Below the pieces are notes generated by a model. It ran no database searches, was not told the origin of the DNA, and worked only from the letters and a program-made list of their open reading frames with translations. Made by a program: the position numbers and the translations under genes. Shown piece after piece: positions 17,879 to 27,101 of a DNA stretch of 64,000 bases; position 1 is the stretch's first letter; every line of letters starts with the position of its first letter. Location: NCBI RefSeq assembly GCF_036959255.1, contig NZ_JAWMTI010000004.1, forward strand, positions 434,001 to 498,000, written 5' to 3'. Source of the stretch: Olivibacter sp036959255. Lineage in GTDB: Bacteria > Bacteroidota > Bacteroidia > Sphingobacteriales > Sphingobacteriaceae.

Positions 17879-19036
17879 TTAAGGTAGTGGATCCGCTTCT
17901 CCTGGACGAGCTGGATCATAAACGGCTACACCTACCTTCGAATCTGCACAACCATAATACAGGTACCATTTTTCTTGAAAATATACCAAGCCCTCGATGA
18001 ATACCGTCCCATCTTTATATTGACCGCTTTTTTCAAAGGATTCCATGGGTCTTAAAAAGGGCACATCCAATCGGTCAATAACCTTTGTCGGATCATTACG
18101 ATCAAACAAGACTTGACCAGCGCTGTAGGTTCCTTTATTGAAGCGGCCATCTCCATTCTTTGGATTGTTTTTGCCATTGTATAAAAGCAAAATACCGTGC
18201 TCGGTTAGAACAGCGGGAGGGCCGCATTCGGTTAAGTCACTATCAAAATAACCTGCTCTCGGTGATATAAATGCCTTTAAGACACCCTGCTTGTCGGTTA
18301 TCGGCTCCCAATCGATTAGGTTGTCTGAGGTAGCGCCATAGACGCCGTTTTCGCCCCAATACATCCAATATTTGCCATTCACTTTGGCAATTACCTGCTT
18401 GCCGTTTTTTACCTGTGTAACAATGGAGGCAGATTTATGAAATTTATCAAGTACTAAGGCGGCATTTTTTGCTTTGGAGAAAATTTGCCCATGTTTCTGC
18501 CAATGGACTAAATCTTTTGAGGTAGCCACTCCCAAACGGGCGATTTTCCTATTCCATTGCGTATAAAACATGACATACAGGCCATCCTCTGTTACTGCAA
18601 CACGTGGGTCTTCTGTTCCTCCCGGCCATTCAAAATCCTTCTGTTCGTCAGCTCCTGGATAAAAAACAGGTGTTTCCTGACGCGTAAAGGACGTACCGTC
18701 AGTACTTACTGCATATCCGAGTCGAGAGGTGCGATGGCCAATCTGCACCCCGGATTTATCCTCGGCTCTGTATAAAACCACGATCTTGCCATCCTTTACG
18801 GTAGCTGCCGGATTAAACGTGTCGTTCGATTCCCAGGCCACGTCTTTCCCACTCATGGGGTCCCTAAATCGCGTGTTTTCCCGTGGGGAGATAACAGGGT
18901 TGACACCTGTTGGTCGTACGAAACCACCAAGGGCCCAATCCGGAAGCTTATTTTTTTTGGATTGGGCCTGTACCTGAATCACGCTGGAAAGAGCGATTGC
19001 TATAACGAGTACTTTCTGCAAAAATCTTCTATTCAT
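17879..19036 (-). CDS. secreted GH130 family glycosidase/phosphorylase
   Basis: From the ATG at 19036 the protein has a signal peptide (MNRRFLQKVLVIAIALSSV, cleavage near VQAQ). An in-frame ATG at 19048 adds four residues. The five-bladed propeller shows GH130/GH43-like hallmarks: NDTFNPAATVKDGKIVVLYRAED near residue 73, GGTEDPRVAV, TECGPPAVL and VYFQEKWYLYYGCADSKVGVA near the end. GH130 enzymes act on beta-mannosides, either as cytoplasmic phosphorylases or as exported hydrolases. Export favours a beta-mannosidase-type hydrolase here, though that split is inferred. Its neighbours are SusD upstream and a ROK kinase 30 bases downstream. Confidence 0.88.
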   Translation of the reverse strand: MNRRFLQKVLVIAIALSSVIQVQAQSKKNKLPDWALGGFVRPTGVNPVISPRENTRFRDPMSGKDVAWESNDTFNPAATVKDGKIVVLYRAEDKSGVQIGHRTSRLGYAVSTDGTSFTRQETPVFYPGADEQKDFEWPGGTEDPRVAVTEDGLYVMFYTQWNRKIARLGVATSKDLVHWQKHGQIFSKAKNAALVLDKFHKSASIVTQVKNGKQVIAKVNGKYWMYWGENGVYGATSDNLIDWEPITDKQGVLKAFISPRAGYFDSDLTECGPPAVLTEHGILLLYNGKNNPKNGDGRFNKGTYSAGQVLFDRNDPTKVIDRLDVPFLRPMESFEKSGQYKDGTVFIEGLVYFQEKWYLYYGCADSKVGVAVYDPARPGEADPLP

Positions 19037-19084
19037 ATGTGATAACATTTTTAAATGGATACTTAATTTTCTTAATTATTCATG

Positions 19085-20662
19085 TTAATACCCTACATTT
19101 TGACTAATCGTTCCTCCGGATAAATCGATCTCCCGCTGCGGTACAGGATAGAGATAATTACGGCTGTTGAAATTTTTGCCCATAGCACGCAGTACTTCTT
19201 CTGCAGTCTGCCATCTTCTTAAATCACTGAATCGATGGCTTTCAAAACCCAATTCAGTTCTTCTTTCCTGCATCAGCCATGTCCTTATTAATGCTGGATC
19301 TGAAACCTGCGTATTACGGTCAGATAATGTTCCTGTAGGCGCTTTTCCACCGCTTACGGTCGGGGTATTGCGCGCGCGCGCACGTACTTCATTGATTAGA
19401 CGAATGGCCTGCGGGTAATCTCCGGTTTCTAGGTAAGCTTCTGATTTCCAGAGGAGGATGTCTGCCCAGCGAATTAAAATCTTATTGGCAGGAGAATCGC
19501 CATTACCTCTGTTGGCCGCGTTTAATTCGCCCATGAGCTTATAAACCAATCTGTTCTCGCGGTCTACCGTATAGTCCAAACGCGGATCATTTGCTTCGAA
19601 AGATGCAACAAAATCATCTGTAGGCGCAATAAACCCCCAGCCTAAGAGTGAACCAATTCCATTACCATTTTTTGGTAAGGTGCCTTGTGTATGATTATAA
19701 GCGAAAACAACCTCTTGATCTTTGAATTTCTTGCTATTGTCAAAACTATCAAAATAATTACTGTTCAAACTAAAGTACCCTTTTTGCTGCAGCGCGTCGA
19801 TTTTAAGCAGCACATCCTGCCATTGTTCATTAAACAGGGCCACTTTAGCTTCTAAAGCGAGCACCGTGCCCAATGCAACCCGCCAAGGTTCCTCTTCAGA
19901 CGCATATTTTGTGTCTGGGAGCAATTGTTCTGCTTGTTGCAGATCGGTATTTATCTGTTGCCAGATCTGTTCCTTTGGCACACGTACAGCAACTTCATAG
20001 GCCTCATCAAAATCTGTCAATGGTTTCGTTAATAAGGGTACATCCCCAAAATTTGTCACCAACTCAAAATAAAAATAAGCCCTTAAAAATAAGACCTCCC
20101 CGAGCATACGGTTCGCCAAGTCTGCATCCATATTGGCTTGTTGAACAATAGTTGGATTACTGAGTTTATCAATCGCCAGGTTTGATCGGGATATGCCTTC
20201 AAAGGCATAAGTCCATAGGCCATTAAAGGCAGGGTTTTCCGCGGTGAACGAAAAGCGGCCAACTTCATCCATCCAGGCCTGATCTCCATCGGAGGCCCAT
20301 TTTTTATTCATGTCACCAGCTGCAATATCTTCGATGACAAAATCGGGACGAATAAATAAGCCTTTATCCCAGCTACCGTCACCCAAAAAACCTGTTGTAT
20401 TTCTTAAAGGTTCATAAGCACTGTTCACGGCCGATTTAAGAGTAGCTTCGGAAGGACTATCACTTATTTGATCGGGGGTGAGTAAACCGATGGGATCTTT
20501 TTCCATATTGCAGGAAGCCAGCAATAAACAGAGGCCCAATAAACTGCTATAGATAAATATTTTCACCTTAATAAATCGTTTTAAAGATGATGGCGCTTGT
20601 CGGCCTATGGTAGGCGGAAATGATGCGCTTCTTTTTGCATATGCAATATATGTAGATTTCAT
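19085..20662 (-). CDS. RagB/SusD family nutrient-uptake lipoprotein
   Basis: The 525-residue SusD homologue captures glycans at the cell surface in partnership with the SusC pore. A lipoprotein signal is visible (FIYSSLLGLCLLLASC, Cys at about residue 51), preceded by an unusually long 32-residue Arg/Ser-rich n-region. I keep the ATG at 20662 because AAGAAGGA lies just ahead of it; a GTG at about residue 33 would give a normal signal length. The helical TPR core includes MLGEVLFLRAYFYFELV and NKILIRWADILLWKSEAYLE. The C-terminal motif QERRTELGFESHRFSDLRRW and the closing YLYPVPQREIDLSGG are typical. The stop of SusC lies 17 bases upstream, so the two are translated as a pair. Confidence 0.95.
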   Translation of the reverse strand: MKSTYIAYAKRSASFPPTIGRQAPSSLKRFIKVKIFIYSSLLGLCLLLASCNMEKDPIGLLTPDQISDSPSEATLKSAVNSAYEPLRNTTGFLGDGSWDKGLFIRPDFVIEDIAAGDMNKKWASDGDQAWMDEVGRFSFTAENPAFNGLWTYAFEGISRSNLAIDKLSNPTIVQQANMDADLANRMLGEVLFLRAYFYFELVTNFGDVPLLTKPLTDFDEAYEVAVRVPKEQIWQQINTDLQQAEQLLPDTKYASEEEPWRVALGTVLALEAKVALFNEQWQDVLLKIDALQQKGYFSLNSNYFDSFDNSKKFKDQEVVFAYNHTQGTLPKNGNGIGSLLGWGFIAPTDDFVASFEANDPRLDYTVDRENRLVYKLMGELNAANRGNGDSPANKILIRWADILLWKSEAYLETGDYPQAIRLINEVRARARNTPTVSGGKAPTGTLSDRNTQVSDPALIRTWLMQERRTELGFESHRFSDLRRWQTAEEVLRAMGKNFNSRNYLYPVPQREIDLSGGTISQNVGY

Positions 20663-20679
20663 ATTCCTTCTTGCTTAAG

Positions 20680-23600
20680 TTAAAACGTTACATTGATACC
20701 AAATAAGAACGTCCTAGATGCTGGATACGTTCCCATATCAATTAAATCGGTCGATTCGGGATCTAAACCTTTATAATCTGTTAAGGTTATTAAATTCTGT
20801 CCGGAAACATACACCCGCATATTTTTAAATGCTTTGGTATTTTTGATTAAAGAACCGAATGAGTAACCTAATTCCACATTTTTTAAACGAGCGTAAGAAG
20901 CATCCTCTAATACAATGGTTGAAACCCGGCTACTGCCGTTGTCGTTAAAGGTCAAACGAGGAATCGTGTTGCTGGTGCCTTCACCATCCCAGGCCCCCAG
21001 TACATCGGTGGTATAGTTAAATGGGCGTGTATCGAAATCTAAAATCTTTCTTCCGTCGTTATAACGATCAACCCCTTGCACTCCCTGGATCAAAACTGCT
21101 AGGTCAAAACCTTTATAGGCAGCTGAAAGATTTAGACCATAGGTTAATTTAGGGATCGGGTTGCCCATAAAGTCCCGATCCTGATCATTAATCATTCCAT
21201 CTCCATTTAAATCTTTAAAACGGATATCTCCAGGTTTTTGCGTCGGATTCTCTACACCGGATAAATGCGTGTTTACTTCTTGCTGATTTTGGTAAATTCC
21301 CTCCACGAGATAACCAAAATAAGCGTTCAATGGATTGCCTACTTGGGTTCGTGTGGCCGTGCCGCTGATATAGGGTACATTTGGATGTAACTTCACAACT
21401 TCATTGGATAAGGTGGCTAAATTCGCATTTAACCCGTAACGGAATCCATTTTCAGTCGTATTTCGATAACCCAAAGAGAACTCAAAACCTTTATTTTTCA
21501 CTTGCCCTGCATTTACAATGGTCGGTTGTACATTTCCAACTAAGCTTGGAAGGGAAATCGGCAGTAAAATGTCCCGGGTATCCTTGATAAAATAATCAGC
21601 GGTCAATGAAACATGATCGTCAAAGAACGAAGCATCCAAACCGATATTGTGTTGCACCGTTGTTTCCCATTTTAGGTCGGGATTACCATAGCGGTCAATC
21701 AGGTAGTTTTCGCCCACTCGCTTCATTAACGTTAAATATGCATAATTATCGATTTCTTGATTTCCTAATGTACCCGTACTGGCCCGTAAACGGAGATCAC
21801 TAATCCAACTTATAGCTTGCATAAATTGTTCCTTGCCCATGGCCCAACCTACCGAGACGGATGGAAAATAGCCCCATCGATGATTTTCACCGAAGCGAGA
21901 AGATTCATCTGCCCGCAGATTAGCCGTTATCATATACTTTCCTTCATACTCATAGGTCGCTGAACCAAAAATACTGAATAGCGAATATTCCGATCCTGAG
22001 CCACCGTTCCATAAATCCAGTAGCGTGCTGCCATAATCGAGGTACCGGAATGTAGGCAGTGTATAATCATAACGTCTGCGAGAGCCGTTAATTGATGAAG
22101 CGTTGTTTTTAATATATTCCGTCCCGGCTAAGGCGCTGATATGATGGGAACCGAACATCTTATCATAAGACAAAACATTGTTCCAAGTCAAGGTAAAATC
22201 TGTTCCGCGATCTTCATTCAGCCCATCTGGGCGATTAATACGCCCTTTTCCTAAATCGTTGGGGCTGGCACTTCCATCATCATCACCGTAATTTTCAAAG
22301 AAGGCCTTGGTGTGATTTACATTCAGATCGATACCAACATTCGTTCGGAATTTGAGCGATTTATCTGCTAGAAGTGCATATTCACCAAATACATTTCCAA
22401 AAGTTTTAATCTGTGAAAATACATTATCTGTAAAATAGGCCGCCGCTACCGGGTTGCGCGTATATTCATATTTATTACTTTCATAGCCTGTATTTGCTTG
22501 ATTGTTCCTATAAAATGGCAAATCTGTAAATGGATCCGCAGCAGACCAAGTTGGATCGGATGGATCTTTGTAAACACTTAATAAAGGTGGCCTCAATAAT
22601 GCGTGCCGAATGATGCCGGGTGCATCACCTTTCGCCGAAATCTGATCACGTTTAGAATAAGCCATCTGCATATTCGTACCTATTTTAAAACGATCCGACA
22701 GGGCGCTGTTTACATTTACCCGGAAATTAATTCTTTCATATTGATCATTGTCGAAAATGACGATACCATTTTGCCGGTAGTAACCACCCGAAATCAGGTA
22801 TTGTGTTTTTTCGTTGCCGCCGCTAGCCGATAATTCAACGCTATTGGTTTTCCCGGTTTCAAACAACTCATCAAGCCAATCCGTATTCGCAAGATCGGTG
22901 CGTGACTTATCTAGCGTATACGGGTTCTCGCCGGTAATCCCCGAGTTGTTCCATGCTTTTTCCAATACATTTAGATATTGCGGCGTATTCAGCAGTTTAG
23001 GTAAATTAGCTACCTGTTGGAGGCCACCAAAGTAATTAATATTGAATGCTTTTTGTCCAACCTTACCTTGCTTTGTTGTGATAACCACTACACCGGCGGA
23101 TGCCCGAGATCCATAGATGGCTGCGGCCGACGCATCTTTTAATACGGACATGGATTCAATGTCGGAAGGATTCAAAAAAGTAATGTCTCGGGAAGGTACA
23201 CCGTCTATGACATATAAAGGGTTATTATTGCCAATGGTGCCTTCTCCGCGTATTCTTACATTAATGCCGTCGCCTGGTGCACCACTGCTTTGCGTAATTT
23301 GTACCCCAGCTACCTGCCCCTGTAAAGACTGGGCAACATTAGGTACACGTCGTGTCTCCAAATCGGTCATATTAACAGAAGCAACAGCCCCGGTAACGGA
23401 CGATCGTCGCTGGGTAGAATAACCCACAACGACAACTTCATCCAATGCAGCAGCATCCTCTAATAAGGTGATGCTAAGATCTGCATTTCCGATAACAGCC
23501 ACTTCTTTGGATAGGTAGCCTGTAAAGGAAATTAATAAGATTTGCCCATCCTTTGCGGCTAAATTGAATCGGCCGTTCGCGTCGGTTGAGGTAATGCCCT

Positions 23601-23799
23601 CCCCGTCTTTAATACGAACGGTTGCCCCAGGTAGGGGTTGTCCGGTAGCGTCTAATACACTTCCTTTAATGCCCGTTTGTTGCCCCATTTCCCCAATTAG
23701 CGCCCATTTTCCTTCAGCGCCGCTCGTGAACGCGGGAAGTAGTACGCTAGGAAAAACAACCAAGCACAGTTTTAAACATAAGTTTCTACTTTTCATCAT
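20680..23799 (-). CDS. SusC/RagA family TonB-linked outer membrane protein
   Basis: The 1039-residue TonB-dependent transporter begins with a signal peptide and a carboxypeptidase-regulatory-like beta domain (about 43-115: IKGSVLDATGQPLPGATVRI ... LLISFTGYLSKEV). The TonB box region follows (LDEVVVVGYSTQ), then the plug (about 130-245: VPNVAQSLQGQVAGVQI, IRIRG-type GINVRIRGEGTIG, SVLKDASAAAIYGSRASAGV). The rest is the 22-strand barrel, ending in the aromatic outer-membrane C-terminus FLFGINVTF. It imports oligosaccharides bound by SusD, energised by TonB. It is the first structural gene behind a promoter with two operator-like dyads. Confidence 0.97.
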   Translation of the reverse strand: MMKSRNLCLKLCLVVFPSVLLPAFTSGAEGKWALIGEMGQQTGIKGSVLDATGQPLPGATVRIKDGEGITSTDANGRFNLAAKDGQILLISFTGYLSKEVAVIGNADLSITLLEDAAALDEVVVVGYSTQRRSSVTGAVASVNMTDLETRRVPNVAQSLQGQVAGVQITQSSGAPGDGINVRIRGEGTIGNNNPLYVIDGVPSRDITFLNPSDIESMSVLKDASAAAIYGSRASAGVVVITTKQGKVGQKAFNINYFGGLQQVANLPKLLNTPQYLNVLEKAWNNSGITGENPYTLDKSRTDLANTDWLDELFETGKTNSVELSASGGNEKTQYLISGGYYRQNGIVIFDNDQYERINFRVNVNSALSDRFKIGTNMQMAYSKRDQISAKGDAPGIIRHALLRPPLLSVYKDPSDPTWSAADPFTDLPFYRNNQANTGYESNKYEYTRNPVAAAYFTDNVFSQIKTFGNVFGEYALLADKSLKFRTNVGIDLNVNHTKAFFENYGDDDGSASPNDLGKGRINRPDGLNEDRGTDFTLTWNNVLSYDKMFGSHHISALAGTEYIKNNASSINGSRRRYDYTLPTFRYLDYGSTLLDLWNGGSGSEYSLFSIFGSATYEYEGKYMITANLRADESSRFGENHRWGYFPSVSVGWAMGKEQFMQAISWISDLRLRASTGTLGNQEIDNYAYLTLMKRVGENYLIDRYGNPDLKWETTVQHNIGLDASFFDDHVSLTADYFIKDTRDILLPISLPSLVGNVQPTIVNAGQVKNKGFEFSLGYRNTTENGFRYGLNANLATLSNEVVKLHPNVPYISGTATRTQVGNPLNAYFGYLVEGIYQNQQEVNTHLSGVENPTQKPGDIRFKDLNGDGMINDQDRDFMGNPIPKLTYGLNLSAAYKGFDLAVLIQGVQGVDRYNDGRKILDFDTRPFNYTTDVLGAWDGEGTSNTIPRLTFNDNGSSRVSTIVLEDASYARLKNVELGYSFGSLIKNTKAFKNMRVYVSGQNLITLTDYKGLDPESTDLIDMGTYPASRTFLFGINVTF

Positions 23800-23861
23800 T
23801 TTTTAGTTAGGTGTTAATCATAATTTAATGAGCACAATACGCGATTGTAACATAAATATGG

Positions 23862-23873
23862 AAAACCGGTTTT
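23862..23873. promoter_or_regulatory. LacI-type operator, leader of susC
   Basis: AAAACCGGTTTT is a perfect 12-bp palindrome with the central CG typical of LacI-family operators. It lies 62 bases ahead of the susC ATG and about 35-45 bases downstream of the predicted transcription start. Confidence 0.55.
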
Positions 23874-23913
23874 TCTGATTAGCTAAAAAAAAGGTCAGTT
23901 CCGAATGATGTGA

Positions 23914-23944
23914 CAAAACTAAATTAAAAAAACCAGTTTAGCAA
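23914..23944 (-). promoter_or_regulatory. PUL promoter with operator in the spacer
   Basis: On the minus strand TTG (23944-23942), exactly 20 bases, then TAGTTTTG (23921-23914) fit the Bacteroidota consensus. Inside the spacer lies AAACCAGTTT (23930-23939), a near-copy of the palindrome at 23862-23873 with only its two central bases not self-complementary. A LacI dimer bound there would cover the promoter. Confidence 0.6.
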
Positions 23945-23956
23945 GGGCGTTTTCGA

Positions 23957-24982
23957 CTATTTTTTGTTGATGCTGGATTCTCTGATTACTAATTTAGAAG
24001 GAAAAACTTGGTGGAGACCGGATGGATCGGCGGGAATGCCATTGATCCGGTTTAATAACGTATCAATAATGGCTTTGCTTAAATGCGCTAATGGTTGGAT
24101 AATAGAGGTAATGGAGGGTGTAAATAACCGGAATAAGTCATGTTCATCGAATACGATAATACCGATCTCGTCGGGTATTTTTTTTCCTATTTCTCGAATG
24201 GCTTCCAAACCACTGATGCATAGGTAATTCGTTGCAAAGAAAAGCGCGTCTACCTGAGGATTGTCCTGTAAGAAATCGATCATTCGTTGCTTCCGTTGAT
24301 CACGCTGCTCGCTATAAGGGACCTCTAGTACAATCGGCAATCGATTATGTGTTCTCATGCAATTGATATAGCCGTCGAGGCGTTCCTGCATTTGACTTTG
24401 AGAAGAGGCTAAGGAAATGAAAGCAATCTCCTTAAAGCCCTGCTCTAGAAAATGTTCACAGGCCTCAACCACCATCGCTCGATTGTTGGTGCCAATGTAA
24501 TCCGTCGCTACATTATCCAGCATTCGATCAAAAATAACGATGGGCACCCCGTCATCCATGACCTTTTTGATTTCTTCTTCCATATGAAGGGGAGGGGCAA
24601 TGATAAAACCATCAACCTTGGTGTCGCGGAATAATTGTAAAACGGAAAGTGCCGCTTCCGTATCGCCCAATGTACTGCTGTAAATGATCCGGTACCCACT
24701 TTTTTTCGCTTGCTCTTCAATCATCAACGCAATAGGTCCGAAAAAAGAATCACCGATATTTTCTACGATTAGGCCGATACTATTTGATTTTCCCGTTGCA
24801 AGGCTTTGTGCCATATAATTCGGCTTAAAACCGATTTCTTTCACATAGTTCAGCACGCGCTGTTCTTGCTCTTTACTGATTCTGTGGGCCTCTGCTTTTC
24901 CGTTAATGATAAAGGATACCGTAGATTTGGCAACTTTTAGATGTTTTGCTATATCGTTAATCGAGGGTTTTTTCTCCGCCAT
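23957..24982 (-). CDS. LacI family transcriptional regulator
   Basis: The 341-residue protein has an N-terminal LacI helix-turn-helix and hinge helix (SINDIAKHLKVAKSTVSFII). A periplasmic-binding-protein-like sensor domain follows (IGLIVENIGDSFFGPIALMI ... VDGFIIAPPLHMEEEI ... PDEIGIIVFDEHDLFRLFTP ... FPSKLVIRESS). It should bind a sugar or sugar phosphate and repress the PUL. The gene lies directly upstream of susC on the same strand. Two dyads in the 157 bases between them are the expected targets. Most Bacteroidota PULs use hybrid two-component, ECF or SusR regulators, so a LacI-controlled one is the less common type. Confidence 0.95.
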   Translation of the reverse strand: MAEKKPSINDIAKHLKVAKSTVSFIINGKAEAHRISKEQEQRVLNYVKEIGFKPNYMAQSLATGKSNSIGLIVENIGDSFFGPIALMIEEQAKKSGYRIIYSSTLGDTEAALSVLQLFRDTKVDGFIIAPPLHMEEEIKKVMDDGVPIVIFDRMLDNVATDYIGTNNRAMVVEACEHFLEQGFKEIAFISLASSQSQMQERLDGYINCMRTHNRLPIVLEVPYSEQRDQRKQRMIDFLQDNPQVDALFFATNYLCISGLEAIREIGKKIPDEIGIIVFDEHDLFRLFTPSITSIIQPLAHLSKAIIDTLLNRINGIPADPSGLHQVFPSKLVIRESSINKK

Positions 24983-25143
24983 ATCGCATTTTGGGCCTTA
25001 TTGGATAAAGGATTGAGCGAATGTCTCAAATTTCGAAGATAAATGCAAGGCGTAATAAAATATAAATAAGAAGAAAGGGATACCACTTACCCATTTAAAT
25101 CAGTATATTCGCAATGTTTAGATACTTTCAGTAGCATTAACTC

Positions 25144-25518
25144 TTGAAACGCCTCGCACTCTTATTCATGATTCCTGTCGTACTACTTCAAAGTTGTGCA
25201 GGACTCTTTATTATGACGGCTTTTTATGCTAATAGGGGTTATATAGCCAAAAATTTATGCGAAAATAGGAACACAAAAATGGCTCCGATGTGTAGTGGCA
25301 GGTGTGTGTTGATGAGTAAGTTGAAGAAAGAAAAGGAGCGAGAGGATAAGAATCCCGAACTAAAATTAAAGGATTTTCAGCTGATCTCGGAGCGGATCGA
25401 TTTCAAGTTGACTAAGCGGCCTATTGTGCAGGCTATAAAGAAAGCATTTTTTCCGGAAACCAAGACTTTCTATCTTTCCCCATCTCTTGGAGCGGTTTTT
25501 CACCCTCCGATTATTTAA
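25144..25518 (+). CDS. small exported Cys-motif protein, copy 1
   Basis: The 124-residue protein starts at TTG (MKRLALLFMIPVVLLQSCAG); no upstream ATG fits, and the next ATG would cut the signal segment. After a hydrophobic N-terminus comes the motif NLCENRNTKMAPMCSGRCVL, then a Lys/Glu-rich helix (KLKKEKEREDKN) and a tail ending in FHPPII. The gene at 25628 encodes a paralogue with the same motif. I know no assigned function. The Cys spacing and location directly ahead of MbnP/MbnH genes suggest metal binding in the periplasm or inner membrane, which is inference. Confidence 0.72.
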   Translation: MKRLALLFMIPVVLLQSCAGLFIMTAFYANRGYIAKNLCENRNTKMAPMCSGRCVLMSKLKKEKEREDKNPELKLKDFQLISERIDFKLTKRPIVQAIKKAFFPETKTFYLSPSLGAVFHPPII

Positions 25519-25627
25519 CATTTTCGAATAATCTTTTTAATCGCATTGTTTTATTGCCCAGACAATGCCTATACTTTTTTAAAGAGCGCTGAACGTTTGT
25601 CAGTAGTCTTATGTTTTATTTCGAAAC

Positions 25628-26002
25628 ATGTTGAAAAGAATCGTTGTTTATTTGCTATTGCTATCATTGACCTTCCAATGCTTGGGAAACTTGGGGGTAT
25701 TGACCTGGTTCGGGCTGAATAGGGACCTTATTGCCCGTGTTCTTTGCGAAAATAGAAATAAACCGGAAATGCATTGCAATGGGCAGTGTGTTCTCATGAA
25801 AAAGCTTAAAAAGCTGCAGGACGATCGGCACGATAAAAAAGAAGCTCGTATCAATAAAATAGAGGTTCTGGTGATTTTACCAGCGTTCTCCGGTTTGTTG
25901 AGTTTGATACCGAATATTTTATCCCCGGTGTTTACTCCCTATTCAGGACTATACAATTATCTCTATATACCTCAATTTCTTCTTCCCCCTAAATTAAGCT
26001 AA
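25628..26002 (+). CDS. small exported Cys-motif protein, copy 2
   Basis: The 124-residue paralogue of the preceding gene starts MLKRIVVYLLLLSLTFQCLG and contains VLCENRNKPEMHCNGQCVLM followed by KKLKKLQDDRHDKKEA. The pattern LCENRN-x(2-4)-M-x-C-x-G-x-C-V-L-M-x-KLKK is shared with copy 1. Its tail is hydrophobic and Pro/Tyr-rich (VLVILPAFSGLLSLIPNIL), possibly a second membrane-associated segment. The function is unknown; metal binding is suggested by three conserved Cys and the copper-related genes downstream. A 212-base gap precedes the MbnP-like gene, in which I see no gene. Confidence 0.72.
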   Translation: MLKRIVVYLLLLSLTFQCLGNLGVLTWFGLNRDLIARVLCENRNKPEMHCNGQCVLMKKLKKLQDDRHDKKEARINKIEVLVILPAFSGLLSLIPNILSPVFTPYSGLYNYLYIPQFLLPPKLS

Positions 26003-26214
26003 TACCCAAAGATTTCCTTTTGATCCCTTACGCACCCTGTTCATGGTTTATGGCCTTATGATCAACAGGTGAGCTAGGCATGCACTTGCGTGTTCACGCG
26101 GAGTAAAGTCAGGATACAATCGGATTTTAATAACAGAAAAAGAGAGGGAGGTCATCACAGCTTTTCTTAATGGGATGACGGATAATAAATTTTTAGCTAA
26201 AAAAATTAAAAAAA

Positions 26215-27093
26215 ATGGACAATCAAATAAAATGGACAAAAATCGGGTTAATAGCGTTAATAGTATTTGCCATAGTAAGCTGCAAAAAAGTTGAGTCACC
26301 CGAAATTGATGGCAATAAGATGGGCGATTTCTCCATCGAATTCGATAACCTGGTAGGTGATTATGGTTTGCAGTTTGATAATATGGCCAGACCTTACGTC
26401 AATGCAAAGGGCGAACCTTTTACCATTTCGCGAATCCAATATTTCATAAGTAATATTAAAGTTAAAAAAACAGATGGAAGTGAATATGTCGTACCTCAAG
26501 ATCCAGTTGAAGAAAGTTATTTTTTAATTTTTGGAGACGACAGAAATTCGCGCTTTGCAAAAGTTAAGGTACCTGAAGGAGATTATACACAAGTCTCTTT
26601 TATCCTAGGCGTAGATAGTCTTAGAAGCACCATGGGGCTCGATAAAAGGACCGGTGTATTAGATCCTACTGCAGGCGACCACGAAACCCAAGGGATGTAT
26701 TGGGGCTGGAACAGCGGTTATATCTTTTTTAAATTAGAGGGAAATTCCGCTGTTATTTCCGATGATCAGCAAGGCGATCCGACAGGGCGTAAGCAATTCA
26801 AATATCATATCGGTGGATTCGGTGGCTACAATGCACCAACCTTAAATAATCTTAAAACAATTACCATCGACTTGACAAAGGCAGGGATCGCACAGGTACG
26901 AAATGGATATCGCAGTAATGTACACCTGTTCGTTGATCTCATGAAGGTATTTAATGGGCCAAATGCTTTCCGTATCGCCGAACATCCCAATGTAATGTTC
27001 AGTGAGTATAGCCAAAACATAGCTAATAACTTTCCTACCATGTTCAGCCATGACCATACCGAAAATGGTGTAACCAGTGAAGATCAATTATAG
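26215..27093 (+). CDS. MbnP-like copper-binding lipoprotein
   Basis: The 292-residue protein has a lipobox (LIVFAIVSC, Cys at residue 23) and resembles the MbnP family. It has the opening strand FSIEFDNLVG, then PFTISRIQYFISNIKVKK, the segment DHETQGMYWGWNSGYIFFKLEG with paired Trp residues, a YHIGGFGG turn, and HLFVDLMKVFNGP. In methanobactin systems MbnP binds copper after its partner dihaem enzyme MbnH oxidises a Trp to kynurenine. The conserved Trp cluster and the adjacent peroxidase gene, 8 bases downstream, support that pairing. Attachment would be to the outer or inner membrane through the lipid. No methanobactin peptide gene was noticed. Confidence 0.85.
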   Translation: MDNQIKWTKIGLIALIVFAIVSCKKVESPEIDGNKMGDFSIEFDNLVGDYGLQFDNMARPYVNAKGEPFTISRIQYFISNIKVKKTDGSEYVVPQDPVEESYFLIFGDDRNSRFAKVKVPEGDYTQVSFILGVDSLRSTMGLDKRTGVLDPTAGDHETQGMYWGWNSGYIFFKLEGNSAVISDDQQGDPTGRKQFKYHIGGFGGYNAPTLNNLKTITIDLTKAGIAQVRNGYRSNVHLFVDLMKVFNGPNAFRIAEHPNVMFSEYSQNIANNFPTMFSHDHTENGVTSEDQL

Positions 27094-27101
27094 GACACCT
27101 A

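Noticed and set aside
26048..26299. 83-codon minus-strand frame upstream of the MbnP-like gene
   Set aside because: It overlaps the start and signal peptide of the MbnP-like gene antisense and has no support.
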